DNA from: Plantibacter sp. Leaf314
GTDB taxonomy: Bacteria; Actinomycetota; Actinomycetes; Actinomycetales; Microbacteriaceae
Length of the DNA: 64,000 nt
NCBI RefSeq assembly: GCF_001423185.1
Contig: NZ_LMOB01000002.1
Span: 414,328-478,327, forward strand
Reading direction: 5' to 3'
The notes below the pieces were generated by a model, which was not told the DNA's origin, made no database searches, and saw only the letters and a program-made list of their open reading frames with translations. Shown here one piece after another: positions 31,801 to 41,015 of this stretch. A program made the translations under genes and the position numbers. Each line of letters starts with the position of its first letter. Position 1 is the stretch's first letter.

Positions 31801-33507
31801 ATGTCCGAACACGCTCCGTCGACCGTTCCCGCGGTCACCCCGTCAACCGTCTCCGCCCGTGTGGCCCAAGCCCTCAGCCGCCACGTCTCCGACGTGTTCG
31901 GGGTCATGGGGAACGGCAACGCGCACTTCCTCGACGCCCTCGCCGCCACCGGCACGCGCATCACGGCCATGCGGCACGAAGCCGGCGGGGTCGCAGCAGC
32001 CGACGCCTACTTCCGCGCCGGTGGCGCCCTGGCCGCCGCCACGGCCACGTATGGCGCCGGATTCACCAATACGCTGACCCCGCTCGCCGAAGCGGTCATG
32101 GCGCGCATCCCCCTCGTCCTCGTCGTCGGGGACGCGCCCACGACCGGCACGAGGCCCTGGGACGTCGACCAGTTCCAGATCGCCGCCGGGCTCGGAGCGC
32201 CCACCTTCACCGTCGGCCGCGACGACGCCACCGCGACCACCCTGCGGGCCATCGAACACGCCGTCCACCGTCGGACGGCCGTCGTGCTCGCGATCCCGTA
32301 CGACCTCGCCGCCGTGGCGTCCGACGAACCACTGCGAGCCGACGGCACGCCGCATCACCCCGCCCTCGTCCGACCGTCACGCGTGGAACCGGTCGCCCGG
32401 CGTCTGGACACCGCGGCAGCCGCCCTGCGCTCCGCGCGTCGACCGCTCATCCTCGCCGGCCGTGGCGCCTGGCTGGCCGACGCCGGGCCCGTCCTCGGAG
32501 CACTCGCGGAACGTCTGGACGCCTACACCGCGACCACGGCGCTCGGGCTCGGACTGTTCGGGGGGAGCGACCGCGACCTCGGTGTCGCCGGAGGCTTCGC
32601 CACGGAACGCGCGGCGCGGACCATCGCCGATGCGGACGTCGTCCTCGTCGTGGGCGCCGGTCTCAACCAGTTCACGATGCGGTTCGGTGAGGCCTTCTCC
32701 CCCGAGGCGCACGTGATCCAGGTGGACCTCGCCGACGCCCCGACGAACGCCAGGGTCGACGAGCTCGTCCGCGGCGACGCGGCACTCGCCGCCGCCGGCC
32801 TGCTCGATCGCCTGGACGGTGCGGCCGGTTCCGGCTGGTTCACCGCCGGAGGCGCCGTCCGGCCGGCACCCCACCTCGACCGCGATCCCGGCGTCGGCGT
32901 GTGCGCCGACGGCCGACTCGACCCCCGCAGCCTCGCGCACCGACTGAACGAGTTGCTGCCGCAGGACCGCACGGTCGTCCAGGACGGCGGCCACTTCATC
33001 GGTTGGGCACCGAGCTATCTCGACATCCCCTCCCCCGACCGCCTCGTCATGGTCGGCACCGCCTACCAGACCATCGGGCTCGGCTTCCCGAGCGCCGTCG
33101 GTGCCGCAGCGGTCGGGCACCCCGGCACGACCGTCCTCTGCACGGGCGACGGGGGCGGGCTCATGGCGCTCCCCGACCTCGACACCGTCATCCGCACCGT
33201 CCGGAGCGGTGTGGTCGTGGTGTTCAACGACGCCGCGTACGGCGCCGAGGTCCACCAGTACGGCTCACGCGGGCTCGACCAGGCCCCCATGCTCATCGAC
33301 GAGGTGGACTTCGCTGCGCTCGCCCGTGCGCTCGGCGGTCAGGGCCTCACGATCGACACCCTCGCCGACCTCGACGGCCTCACCGCCTGGGTCCACGCCG
33401 GGGCGGACGGCGTCCTCCTGCTCGACTGCCGCATCTCCACGAGCGTCGTCGCACCGTACCTGTCGGAGATGATGCACCAGGGGCCTCGCCCGATCGCCGT
33501 CGACTGA
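31801..33507 (+). CDS. thiamine-pyrophosphate-dependent enzyme, acetolactate-synthase-like
   Basis: The 568-residue product has the three-domain layout of the ALS/pyruvate-oxidase family. The N-domain has [16 protein letters not shown] and [14 protein letters not shown] with the catalytic Glu. A central nucleotide-like domain ([19 protein letters not shown]) follows. The C-terminal TPP site is [12 protein letters not shown]...[20 protein letters not shown] replaces the usual RHEQGA, and no small regulatory subunit gene is adjacent, so a true ilvB is unlikely. Candidates include a decarboxylase, carboligase or hydrolase of 2-oxo acids. AAGG precedes ATG 31801. Confidence 0.8.
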   Translation: MSEHAPSTVPAVTPSTVSARVAQALSRHVSDVFGVMGNGNAHFLDALAATGTRITAMRHEAGGVAAADAYFRAGGALAAATATYGAGFTNTLTPLAEAVMARIPLVLVVGDAPTTGTRPWDVDQFQIAAGLGAPTFTVGRDDATATTLRAIEHAVHRRTAVVLAIPYDLAAVASDEPLRADGTPHHPALVRPSRVEPVARRLDTAAAALRSARRPLILAGRGAWLADAGPVLGALAERLDAYTATTALGLGLFGGSDRDLGVAGGFATERAARTIADADVVLVVGAGLNQFTMRFGEAFSPEAHVIQVDLADAPTNARVDELVRGDAALAAAGLLDRLDGAAGSGWFTAGGAVRPAPHLDRDPGVGVCADGRLDPRSLAHRLNELLPQDRTVVQDGGHFIGWAPSYLDIPSPDRLVMVGTAYQTIGLGFPSAVGAAAVGHPGTTVLCTGDGGGLMALPDLDTVIRTVRSGVVVVFNDAAYGAEVHQYGSRGLDQAPMLIDEVDFAALARALGGQGLTIDTLADLDGLTAWVHAGADGVLLLDCRISTSVVAPYLSEMMHQGPRPIAVD

Positions 33508-33559
33508 GCCACGCCGCGACGGCGCCTTCGACGCGTGCCGAACCGCTCCCCGCGGCGAG

Positions 33560-33565
33560 TATCGT
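33560..33565 (+). promoter_or_regulatory. -10 element of a leaderless hydrolase gene
   Basis: TATCGT ends 7 bases before GTG 33572. Confidence 0.5.
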
Positions 33566-33571
33566 GGTCGG

Positions 33572-34366
33572 GTGCTTCCCCAGCCTGAGCCGATCGCGCC
33601 CACCTACGTCATGTCGTCGGACGGGTTCCGGATCGCCACCTACGTGCACGAGCCGGCGGCCGACACCGACCGCGCGGAGACGGTCGTCGCCGTCCACGGC
33701 TTCGCCTCGAGCGCTGGACTCAACTGGGACCTCGCGGGGTGGACCAGGACCCTCAACCGAGCCGGGTATCGGCTGGTGACGATCGACCAGCGCGGACACG
33801 GGGCCTCGGACAAGCCGATGGATCCGAGCGCCTACCGACTCGACGGCCTCGTCGACGACGTCCTCACCGTGCTCGACGGCTACAGCGTCGACGAGCCGCA
33901 CTACCTCGGCTACTCGCTCGGCTCACGGGTGGGCTGGCGGTTGGGTGTCCGGCATCCCGACCGCGTCCGCTCGCTCAGTCTCGGTGGCCTCCCCGAGGGC
34001 GACTCGCTCCGCGGCTTCGACCTCGACGAGGCCCGACTCCGGGTCAGGACCGGCGCGACGATCACGCACCGGCTCACCGAGACGTACGTGTCGATGGCGG
34101 AGGGGGTCCCCGGCAACGACGTCGAGGCCCTGATCGCCCTGGTGGAGGGCCTCCGCGGCGGTCCGCAGCCGACCACGGCCGAGGTGCCGCCCCTCCCGAT
34201 GCTCCTCGTGACCGGGGACGACGACGCGGTCGCGGACGGCAGTCGGCGCCTGGCCGAGGCGGCCGGAGCGCGGTATGTCGGACTGCCCGGCCGCGAGCAC
34301 TTCAACGCCGTGTCCTCCCGCGTGTTCAAGGACGCGGTCCTGGCGTTCCTCGCCGAGCAGGGGTAG
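33572..34366 (+). CDS. alpha/beta-fold hydrolase
   Basis: The 264-residue product has the oxyanion motif VHGFASSAGLNWD, the nucleophile elbow GYSLGS, a late acidic residue in LLVTGDDDAVADG and the catalytic His in PGREHFNAVSS. This is a complete catalytic triad layout of esterase/dehalogenase-like enzymes. No signal peptide is seen, so it is cytoplasmic. The substrate is unknown. GTG is used as start, fixed by the leaderless promoter. Confidence 0.85.
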   Translation: MLPQPEPIAPTYVMSSDGFRIATYVHEPAADTDRAETVVAVHGFASSAGLNWDLAGWTRTLNRAGYRLVTIDQRGHGASDKPMDPSAYRLDGLVDDVLTVLDGYSVDEPHYLGYSLGSRVGWRLGVRHPDRVRSLSLGGLPEGDSLRGFDLDEARLRVRTGATITHRLTETYVSMAEGVPGNDVEALIALVEGLRGGPQPTTAEVPPLPMLLVTGDDDAVADGSRRLAEAAGARYVGLPGREHFNAVSSRVFKDAVLAFLAEQG

Positions 34367-34386
34367 GACGACCGGGCGACCCCCGC

Positions 34387-36648
34387 TCAGGCGGCGTGTC
34401 GGTGCTCGACGCGACCCTTCGCGAGCTTCGACGGCCACCAGATGGCGCTGCCGATGTCATGGCTGAGGGCCGGGACGAGCAGCGTGCGCACGATGATCGT
34501 GTCGAGGAGGACGCCGAACGCGACGATGAACGCGATCTGCGCGAGGAACAGGATCGGGATCACGCCGAGCGCCGCGAAGGTGGCCGCGAGCACGAGGCCG
34601 GCCGAGGTGATCACCCCACCCGTGATCGCGAGACCGCGCAACACCCCGGCTCTCGTGCCGACCCGGAGCGACTCCTCGCGCACCCGCGTCATGAGGAAGA
34701 TGTTGTAGTCGATCCCGAGCGCGACGAGGAAGACGAAGCCGTAGAGCGGCACGCTCGGATCCGCGCCGGGGAAGCCGAGGACGTGCGTGAACACGAGGGC
34801 GGAGACCCCGAGCGCCGCTCCGAAGGACACCACCACGCTGAGGATGAGCAGGACCGGCGCGAGGACCGACCGCAGGAGCAGCATGAGGATGAGGAGGATG
34901 ACGACGAGCACCACGGGGATGATGAGGTTCCGGTCGTGAATGGCGGCGTCGTTCGAGTCGATCGCGGTCGCGGTGACCCCGCCGACCGGCGTGTGGGTGC
35001 CGACGGCGGCGTCGATGGTGGTGCGCAGCTGTCGCACGGTCTCCTCCGCGGCTGCGGAGTCGGGTGCCGTGTCGAGGGTCGCCTGGAGCACGATCCGGCC
35101 GTCGTCGACGGTCGGCTCGGCCGGCGACGCGGGGGTCCCCGGAGGACCGGTCGGCGGCGCGGTGAACACCGCCTCCCCGTCGCGCACCGTCGCGTCCGCG
35201 GTGCCGGTCGCCGTGCCGCTCGCCAGCACCTGGACGCCGTCGAGCCCGTCGGTGTCCTCCAAGATGGCGATGACCTCGGCGGCGTCGTCCTCCCCGGTGA
35301 GGACGGAGACCGGACTCGCCGACCCGGCCGGGAAGTGCTCACCGAGCGCGAGCTGCCCGTCGCGCGCCTCGGAGGTCCCGAGGATGAGGTCGCTCTGCGC
35401 GACGCCGTCCGCCTGGAGTTGGACGACACCGAGACTCGCGACCAGGAGGAGGAGGGTGCTCCCGATCCAGACGACGCGGGCGCGGCGCGAGATGAGGCGG
35501 GCGATCCCGCCCCACAGCCCGGTGGTCGGCACCGCGTCGTCGTCGGCCGTCGCGGCCTGCACCCGGTGCTCGCTGCCGACCTTCGGGCGCAGGGGCCAGA
35601 AGGAGCTGCGACCGCAGGCGAGGAGGAGCGCCGGGAGGAAGGTGAGTGCGGCGAGCACGGAGAAGACGATGCCGATCGCGGCCACCGGTCCGAGTGCCTT
35701 GTTCGAGTTCAGGTCGCTGAGCAGCAGGCAGAGCAGCCCGGCGATCACGGTGCCTCCGGAGGCGACGATCGGCTCGAGGGAGCCGCGGAGCGCCGCCCAC
35801 GTCGCATCCCATCGTCGCTCGTGGTCGCGGAGCGCCTCCCGGTACCGCGAGACGTACAGCAGCGAGTAGTCCGTCGCCGCGCCGATCACGAGGATGAACA
35901 GGATGCCCTGCACCTGACCGTTCAGGAGCACGACGCCGGTCTTGGCGAGCCACCACACGGTGAGGAGCGCGGTGCAGAGCGCGAAGAGCGAGGTGCCGAG
36001 CACGAGGAACGGCAGCACGGGCGACCGGTACACGACGATCAGGATGAGGAAGACGGCACCGAGGGCCGTCAGGAGCAGGATGCCGTCGATGCCGGCGAAG
36101 GCGGCGGTCAGGTCGGCCGTGAACCCGGCGGGACCCGTGACGAAGACCTCCACCCCCGACGGCATCGCGTCGCCGAGCTGGGCGCGCAAGGCCTCGACGA
36201 CGTCGCCGACCTCCGCGTCGCCGCTGATCGGCACGAAGGCCTCGAGCGCCTCGCCGTCCTCGGAGGGGATGGCCGGTGAGACCCCGTCGGCGACGCCCTC
36301 GGTCGAAGCGATCGACGCGAGTTCGTCGTCGATGGCGGAGCGGTCGTCGTCGGTGATCCCGCCCTCCCGCACGAACAGGACGAGGGCCGGGATGTCGTCT
36401 CCGTCACGGAACCCGTCGAGCGCGGCCTGCACCTCCGTGGCGTCGGCGCTCGCGGGGAGGAAGCTCGTCTGGTCGTTGGTCGCGACCTCGCTGACCTTGC
36501 CGAAGTACGGGCCGCCGACGCCGGCAGCGGTGAGCCACAGGAGGATGAGGACCGCGGGCAGCAGGATGCGCAGCCAGCGCGGCGCCCCGTTCCGATCGCG
36601 CCGCCGCGCCGTGGTCGTCGATGCATCACCGTGTCGCCCGTGCGTCAT
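34387..36648 (-). CDS. MMPL/RND-type membrane transporter
   Basis: The 753-residue product has two halves. Each has one membrane helix, a large extracytoplasmic loop, then five helices with sterol-sensing-like segments (GAATDYSLLYVSRYREALRD in the first half, ALGIDYNIFLMTRVREESLRVG in the second). Such proteins export lipids or drugs with proton exchange; the charged GxxxDY motifs are the expected proton path. Sequence is complete. A palindromic AT-rich site lies 40 bases upstream, but no regulator is adjacent. Substrate unknown. Confidence 0.88.
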   Translation of the reverse strand: MTHGRHGDASTTTARRRDRNGAPRWLRILLPAVLILLWLTAAGVGGPYFGKVSEVATNDQTSFLPASADATEVQAALDGFRDGDDIPALVLFVREGGITDDDRSAIDDELASIASTEGVADGVSPAIPSEDGEALEAFVPISGDAEVGDVVEALRAQLGDAMPSGVEVFVTGPAGFTADLTAAFAGIDGILLLTALGAVFLILIVVYRSPVLPFLVLGTSLFALCTALLTVWWLAKTGVVLLNGQVQGILFILVIGAATDYSLLYVSRYREALRDHERRWDATWAALRGSLEPIVASGGTVIAGLLCLLLSDLNSNKALGPVAAIGIVFSVLAALTFLPALLLACGRSSFWPLRPKVGSEHRVQAATADDDAVPTTGLWGGIARLISRRARVVWIGSTLLLLVASLGVVQLQADGVAQSDLILGTSEARDGQLALGEHFPAGSASPVSVLTGEDDAAEVIAILEDTDGLDGVQVLASGTATGTADATVRDGEAVFTAPPTGPPGTPASPAEPTVDDGRIVLQATLDTAPDSAAAEETVRQLRTTIDAAVGTHTPVGGVTATAIDSNDAAIHDRNLIIPVVLVVILLILMLLLRSVLAPVLLILSVVVSFGAALGVSALVFTHVLGFPGADPSVPLYGFVFLVALGIDYNIFLMTRVREESLRVGTRAGVLRGLAITGGVITSAGLVLAATFAALGVIPILFLAQIAFIVAFGVLLDTIIVRTLLVPALSHDIGSAIWWPSKLAKGRVEHRHAA

Positions 36649-36678
36649 GCGCGTGCCCCGTCCTCGCCCTGTCCCGAA

Positions 36679-36700
36679 TATTATGCAGCTAGCTTACTAT
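36679..36700 (-). promoter_or_regulatory. candidate operator/promoter of the MMPL gene
   Basis: An AT-rich island with the palindrome AGCTAGCT (36687-36694) lies directly upstream of a minus-strand CATAAT hexamer (36680-36685). This resembles TetR/MarR operator placement between -35 and -10. Confidence 0.35.
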
Positions 36701-36740
36701 CTGCGACGGTTGGCGTGTGCGAGTCCGATCCGGCGGGGTC

Positions 36741-37316
36741 TCAGCGCGTGACGAGCACGCCCCCGGCCTCGACGATCTCGGCGAGCGCCGCCGCTCCGGC
36801 GGCCTCGTCGACCGGCGCCACGAGGTCGGTGAGCACCCGGACCTGCAGGCCGTGCCCGATGGCGTCGAGCGCACTCCGGCGGACGCAGTAGTCGGTCGCC
36901 AGGCCGACGACGTCGACCTCCGTGATCTGGGCGTCCGCGAGGACCTCCTCCAGGCGCCGGCCCTCCGGGGTGACGCCCTCGAAGATCGAGTACCCGTGGG
37001 CTCCCTGCCCCTTCCGGATGTGGGTGTCGACCGCCTTGGTGTCGAGCGCGTGGTGGTACTCGGCCCCCTCGCTCCCGGCGACACAGTGCACGGGCCAGGT
37101 GGTCGTGTAGTCGGGCTCGCCCGCGGCGAAGTGGCCGCCGTTGTCGCCCTCGGCGTCGTGCCAGTCGCGGGAGGCGAACACGTGCGCGTAGTCGTCGCCG
37201 TGCTCCGCGAGGAGCTGCGTGATCCCTCCGGCGACGTTCTCGCCACCGGTCACCCCGAGCGCACCGCCCTCGGTGAAGTCGTTCTGTACGTCGATGATGA
37301 AGAGCGCGCGCGCCAC
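36741..37316 (-). CDS. pncA: nicotinamidase (isochorismatase family)
   Basis: Converts nicotinamide to nicotinate for NAD salvage. The 191-residue product has the catalytic Asp in FIIDVQNDF, metal ligands in SRDWHDAEGDNGGHF, the Lys in IRKGQGAHGYS and the nucleophile Cys in GLATDYCVRRSALDA. Length is typical. GTG 37316 is preceded by GGGAGG at 5 bases. No other NAD gene is near. Confidence 0.92.
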   Translation of the reverse strand: MARALFIIDVQNDFTEGGALGVTGGENVAGGITQLLAEHGDDYAHVFASRDWHDAEGDNGGHFAAGEPDYTTTWPVHCVAGSEGAEYHHALDTKAVDTHIRKGQGAHGYSIFEGVTPEGRRLEEVLADAQITEVDVVGLATDYCVRRSALDAIGHGLQVRVLTDLVAPVDEAAGAAALAEIVEAGGVLVTR

Positions 37317-37412
37317 GAAGCCTCCCGGTTGTCGTCCCGCCTCGGCCGAAGCGGGTGGCTTCGAGGGTAACGCGCGGGATCGGGCGGCGTCAGGTGCTTG
37401 CGCCGGCGGGCG

Positions 37413-37607
37413 TCAGAGGCGGCGGGCCCGCTCGCGGCGGCGGTCGAAGAACTGCAGGCCGACGTTCACGCCCATGACCACGGTGCCGAGCAGCATGGCG
37501 ACGAGCCCGGCGATCCGGAACCCGACGGGCAGCTCCAGGAGCAGCGCGAAGACGATCCCGAGGAGGATGAGCGCGGCACCCGCGGCGAACAGCACCAGAT
37601 ACTTCAT
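37413..37607 (-). CDS. small two-helix membrane protein, 64 aa
   Basis: The product has two hydrophobic helices (YLVLFAAGAALILLGIVFALLL and FRIAGLVAMLLGTVVMGVNVGL) and an Arg-rich C-terminus (FDRRRERARRL), so it is a small inner-membrane protein with a cytoplasmic tail. Function unknown. A TACCGT hexamer (37615-37620) ends 8 bases before the ATG, and a GGGGG run is also present, so either leaderless or ribosome-site initiation is possible. Confidence 0.65.
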   Translation of the reverse strand: MKYLVLFAAGAALILLGIVFALLLELPVGFRIAGLVAMLLGTVVMGVNVGLQFFDRRRERARRL

Positions 37608-37672
37608 GCCCCCAACGGTACCCGCTCCGTGGACGTGTGGTCGGCCCCTCCGGCGTGCCCGGGCCCGGGACC

Positions 37673-37678
37673 TAGGCT
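37673..37678 (+). promoter_or_regulatory. -10 element of the leaderless lipoprotein gene
   Basis: TAGGCT ends 7 bases before ATG 37685. Confidence 0.55.
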
Positions 37679-37684
37679 GGTCGC

Positions 37685-38545
37685 ATGCCGTTCCCCCACC
37701 TCCGTGCCCGCACGGCCCTCGCGGCCGCCGGCGTCCTCGCCGTCGTGCTCGTCGCCGCCGGGTGCTCCTCCGCCCAGAGCGAGGCCGCCTCCAGCACCGG
37801 ATCGGCCACCGCGGCCGGCGGGTTCCCGACCGACATCGTGTTCGACTACCAGCTCGGCGGCGGATACGAACCGGCCGCCGGCGTGGGTGGCGTCGTCCGC
37901 GACAGCACGGACACCCCGGACCCGGACCGGTACTCGATCTGTTACGTGAACGGGTTCCAGAGTCAGCCGGCCGATCGTGACGCGTGGCTCGCCGAGCCCG
38001 ACCTCGTGCTCACCGACGAGGCGGGAAAGCCGATCATCGACGAGAACTGGCCCGACGAGCTGATCTTCGACCTCTCCACCGACGACCGCCGCGCCCGCAT
38101 CGCCGAGCGGGTCGGCACGAGCATCACCCGTTGCGCGGACGCCGGCTTCGACGCCGTCGAGATCGACAACCTCGACTCGTACACCCGGTCCGACGGCCGA
38201 CTCACCGTGGACGACGCGATGGCCCTCGCCACCCGCTACGCCGACCTCGCCCACGACGCCGGGCTCCTCATCGGGCAGAAGAACGCCAGCGACCTCGGCA
38301 CGCGGGGGCGGGACGACGTCGGCTTCGACTTCGCCGTGGCCGAGGAGTGCCACCGCTTCGACGAGTGCGGCACCTACACCGAGGTGTACGGCGGGGCCGT
38401 GCTCGACATCGAGTACACCGACGATCTGCGCGGCACCTTCGACGAGGTCTGCGCCGACCCACAGGTCCCGTTCTCGACGATCCTGCGCGACCGCGACCTC
38501 GCTCCGGCCGACGCCGCCGACCACGTGTACGAAGCCTGCCGGTGA
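37685..38545 (+). CDS. GH114-like secreted lipoprotein
   Basis: The 286-residue product begins with a signal peptide ending in lipobox LVAAGCSS, so it is a lipid-anchored surface protein. The mature part resembles GH114/TM1410 glycosidases (endo-alpha-1,4-polygalactosaminidase type). Features are a TIM-barrel-like order of strands, FDLSTDDRRARIAERV, the acidic pair in FDAVEIDNLDSY, LIGQKNASDL and FDFAVAEECHRFDEC. Predicted action is on galactosamine-containing polysaccharide, which is inferred from the family. The stop overlaps a LysR gene start (GTGA), an uncommon coupling of surface enzyme and regulator. Confidence 0.8.
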   Translation: MPFPHLRARTALAAAGVLAVVLVAAGCSSAQSEAASSTGSATAAGGFPTDIVFDYQLGGGYEPAAGVGGVVRDSTDTPDPDRYSICYVNGFQSQPADRDAWLAEPDLVLTDEAGKPIIDENWPDELIFDLSTDDRRARIAERVGTSITRCADAGFDAVEIDNLDSYTRSDGRLTVDDAMALATRYADLAHDAGLLIGQKNASDLGTRGRDDVGFDFAVAEECHRFDECGTYTEVYGGAVLDIEYTDDLRGTFDEVCADPQVPFSTILRDRDLAPADAADHVYEACR

Positions 38546-39447
38546 ACCTCGAGCAGCTCGAAGCCGTCGTCGCCGTCGTGGACTACGGCTCGTACGCGGC
38601 CGCCGCCGACGTCCTGCGGATCTCCCAGCCCTCGCTCACGAGACGCATCCAACGCTGCGAGGCCGAGCTCGGGCTCGCGCTCTTCACCCGGGTCGGACGC
38701 CGGATGCAGGTCACCGAGGCCGGACGGTCGGTGCTCGGCCCGGCGAGGCGAATGCTCCAGGAGGCGAACGGGCTCCGCGCACTCGCCGACGCCCAGCACG
38801 CGCTCACCGCCGGCACGCTCCGGATCGGGGCACTCCCCTCGCTCGTCGCGACCCACGTCCCGGAACTCGTCGCCCGGTTCCACGCCGCGCACCCCGACGT
38901 CCGCATCGAGGTCACGGGCGCCGTCGACTCCGCCGAATTGCTCGAGGCCATCGACCTCGGGCGCATCGACCTGGGCGTGGCCGATGTGGCCGCCGTCGGG
39001 CCCGGCGTCGAGGTGCGGCTCCTGGAGGAACAGCGGTTCGCGATCGTCCTCCCCGGCCTCGGGACCGCCGACGAGCGCGAGGCCGACCACACCCCGCCGA
39101 CCATCACCGCCGACGAGCTGGCTGCGCACACCCTCGTGACCCTCCCGCGCGGGACGTCGATGCGCGCCGTGACCGACGAGGCCTACGCCAGCTTCGGCGT
39201 GCAACCACCGCGCATCGTCGTGACGACCCAACGCGACGCGCTCACCCGCTTCGCGACCGCGGGAGTCGGCCTGACGGTGGTGCCGGAGCGATTGGCGGAC
39301 TGGGCCGCGGCGAACGGTGCGCGCGTCCGCCGGTTCCCGACCCCGGTCACCCGGAGCATCGGGCTCCTCGTCCGTCACGACACCGTCGGGACGCCCGCTG
39401 TGAGCGCGTTCCTGCGACTGACGGAGCAGGTCTCGCCCGGGCGGTGA
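38542..39447 (+). CDS. LysR-family transcriptional regulator
   Basis: The 301-residue product has the N-terminal winged helix (LEQLEAVVAVVDYGSYAAAADVLRISQPSLTRRIQRCEAELGLALFTR) and a two-lobe periplasmic-binding-like effector domain. GTG 38542 overlaps the lipoprotein stop, implying co-translation. LysR proteins usually sit divergent from their target, so this same-strand arrangement leaves the target uncertain. A metabolite released by the upstream enzyme is one possible effector. Confidence 0.87.
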   Translation: MNLEQLEAVVAVVDYGSYAAAADVLRISQPSLTRRIQRCEAELGLALFTRVGRRMQVTEAGRSVLGPARRMLQEANGLRALADAQHALTAGTLRIGALPSLVATHVPELVARFHAAHPDVRIEVTGAVDSAELLEAIDLGRIDLGVADVAAVGPGVEVRLLEEQRFAIVLPGLGTADEREADHTPPTITADELAAHTLVTLPRGTSMRAVTDEAYASFGVQPPRIVVTTQRDALTRFATAGVGLTVVPERLADWAAANGARVRRFPTPVTRSIGLLVRHDTVGTPAVSAFLRLTEQVSPGR

Positions 39448-39459
39448 GGCGCTCCCGCG

Positions 39460-40926
39460 TCAGCCGCAGAGGTCCGCGGCGGCGTTGCGGGACTCGACCT
39501 CGACCGGCGCCGGCGCGGGCGCCGCAACAGCGGCCTCGGTCAGTGCGGCGAAGTCGTCTCCGATGACGAGCACGACGTCCTCGTCGTCCGGTCCCGGTTC
39601 GCCGCTCACGACGACCGTGATCCCCAACTCCTGGGCGAGGGAGGCGGCTGTCGCCCGGGCCGCGTCCGAATCGCGCGCGAGGAGGACGGTGACCGGGGTG
39701 TCCGTCTCCGCGTCGCCGATCGTCGCGACGACGTAGCCGAGGGCGGTCAATCGGTCGGCCGTCGCCGTCGCGACCCCGTTCGTCTGCGAACCGTTGAGGA
39801 CGCTGACCGCCTCGACCCGCACCGGTTCGACCGGGGTGACCGGCTCGGCGGGTGACGCGTCGGCGGCTCCCGCGATCGGCACCGGGACATCCGTGGCGAG
39901 GCTCGCGAACACCGTTGCGGCGTCATCGCTCGGCACCACCCGGTTCGCGTCCGACGGCGCCTCGGTCCACGGCATCGTCAGGAAGGTGATGGCCGTGGCG
40001 GGCACCTGTGAGACCCGGTGCGCGAGGGAGGTCAGGCTCGCGAGGTCGCCGAGTGCCGTGTCGACCGTGAGCGAGGACGTGACCGCGTCCAGGAAGCGGA
40101 TGAGTCGGTCCGGCCGGGTGAGCACCTCGGCGCTCAGCGCCCGCTGCACGATCGCGGACATCACCATCTGCTGGTTGCCGAGGCGCGAGATGTCGCTGCC
40201 GTCGCCCACCGCGTGCCGGGTGCGGGCGAGCGCGAGCGCCTGCGTCCCGTCGATGACCTGTGCCCCGGCGGGCAGGGCGAGGTTCGAATAGGGGTCCTCC
40301 ATGTCCGTCGGCAGGCACACCGCCAAGCCGTCCATGCCGTTGACGATCGCTTGGAAGCCGCTGAAGTCGAGCTCGACGAAGTGGTCGATCGGCACACCGG
40401 TCATCGCCTGCACCGCGGCGACCGAACAGGCGGCCCCGGAGTTCAGGGCGGCGTTCACCATGCCGTAGTCGTCGGGTGTCCCCCGCCCGGTGTCCGTGCA
40501 CATCGACAGGTCGGTCAGCGTGTCACGTGGGATCTGCATCGCGTCGATCCGGGTGTTGCCCGCGGACACGTGCACGAGCACCATCGCGTCGCTGCGCTTG
40601 GTGCCGGTGTCCTCGCCGTAGTCGCCGAGCGCGAGGTCACGACTGTCGGAGCCGAGGAGGAGGACGTTGACCGCCGGGTCCGGCGCGCCAGGCTCCGCCG
40701 GCTGCGTCGCACGGCCGGTCGGAGCGGCGATCGCCTCGGAGCTGAGGTTCCCCTGCAGCCGGAGCGCGAGGGCACCGAGACCGCCGAGCAACGCGAGCAC
40801 GAGGCCGCCGGCGATCCCGACGACGAGGCGGCGCCGACGGACCCGCTGGCTCGCGTCACCACCGCGGCGGCGAGCATGGGAGGCGTGCGGGCGGCTGGGA
40901 GCCTCGGGGAGGTCGGGTCTGCGCAT
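39460..40926 (-). CDS. LytR-CpsA-Psr (LCP) family cell-wall glycopolymer ligase
   Basis: Attaches lipid-linked glycopolymers to peptidoglycan. The 488-residue product has a basic cytoplasmic N-terminus, one membrane helix (about residues 33-55) and the extracytoplasmic LCP domain. LCP motifs include LLLGSDSRD, KRSDAMVLVHV, MQIPRDT, HFVELDFSGFQAIVNGMDGL and ALALARTRHAVGDGSDISRLGNQQ with the Arg residues that bind pyrophosphate lipid. A C-terminal LytR_C domain (VSVLNGSQTNGVATATADRL) completes it. ATG 40926 has an upstream TTGTCC-17-TGCACT promoter spaced for a leaderless message. Confidence 0.9.
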   Translation of the reverse strand: MRRPDLPEAPSRPHASHARRRGGDASQRVRRRRLVVGIAGGLVLALLGGLGALALRLQGNLSSEAIAAPTGRATQPAEPGAPDPAVNVLLLGSDSRDLALGDYGEDTGTKRSDAMVLVHVSAGNTRIDAMQIPRDTLTDLSMCTDTGRGTPDDYGMVNAALNSGAACSVAAVQAMTGVPIDHFVELDFSGFQAIVNGMDGLAVCLPTDMEDPYSNLALPAGAQVIDGTQALALARTRHAVGDGSDISRLGNQQMVMSAIVQRALSAEVLTRPDRLIRFLDAVTSSLTVDTALGDLASLTSLAHRVSQVPATAITFLTMPWTEAPSDANRVVPSDDAATVFASLATDVPVPIAGAADASPAEPVTPVEPVRVEAVSVLNGSQTNGVATATADRLTALGYVVATIGDAETDTPVTVLLARDSDAARATAASLAQELGITVVVSGEPGPDDEDVVLVIGDDFAALTEAAVAAPAPAPVEVESRNAAADLCG

Positions 40927-40932
40927 CGGACC

Positions 40933-40961
40933 AGTGCACCAAGTGCCTGCTCGGAGGACAA
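40933..40961 (-). promoter_or_regulatory. promoter of the LCP gene
   Basis: Minus-strand TTGTCC (40956-40961), a 17-base spacer and TGCACT (40933-40938) place +1 on the ATG at 40926. The -10 lacks the usual second-position A. Confidence 0.35.
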
Positions 40962-41015
40962 GCACCCTCCGCGGCACGACGCATGCACGACGCGCATGCG
41001 GCCGTCCGAACCGCG

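Noticed and set aside
26959..31812. A 1,617-residue open frame containing pckG
   Set aside because: Only the part after ATG 28824 matches PEP carboxykinase. The rest lies antisense to the RamB-like gene and overlaps DUF4192 in another frame; long open frames are expected at this GC content.
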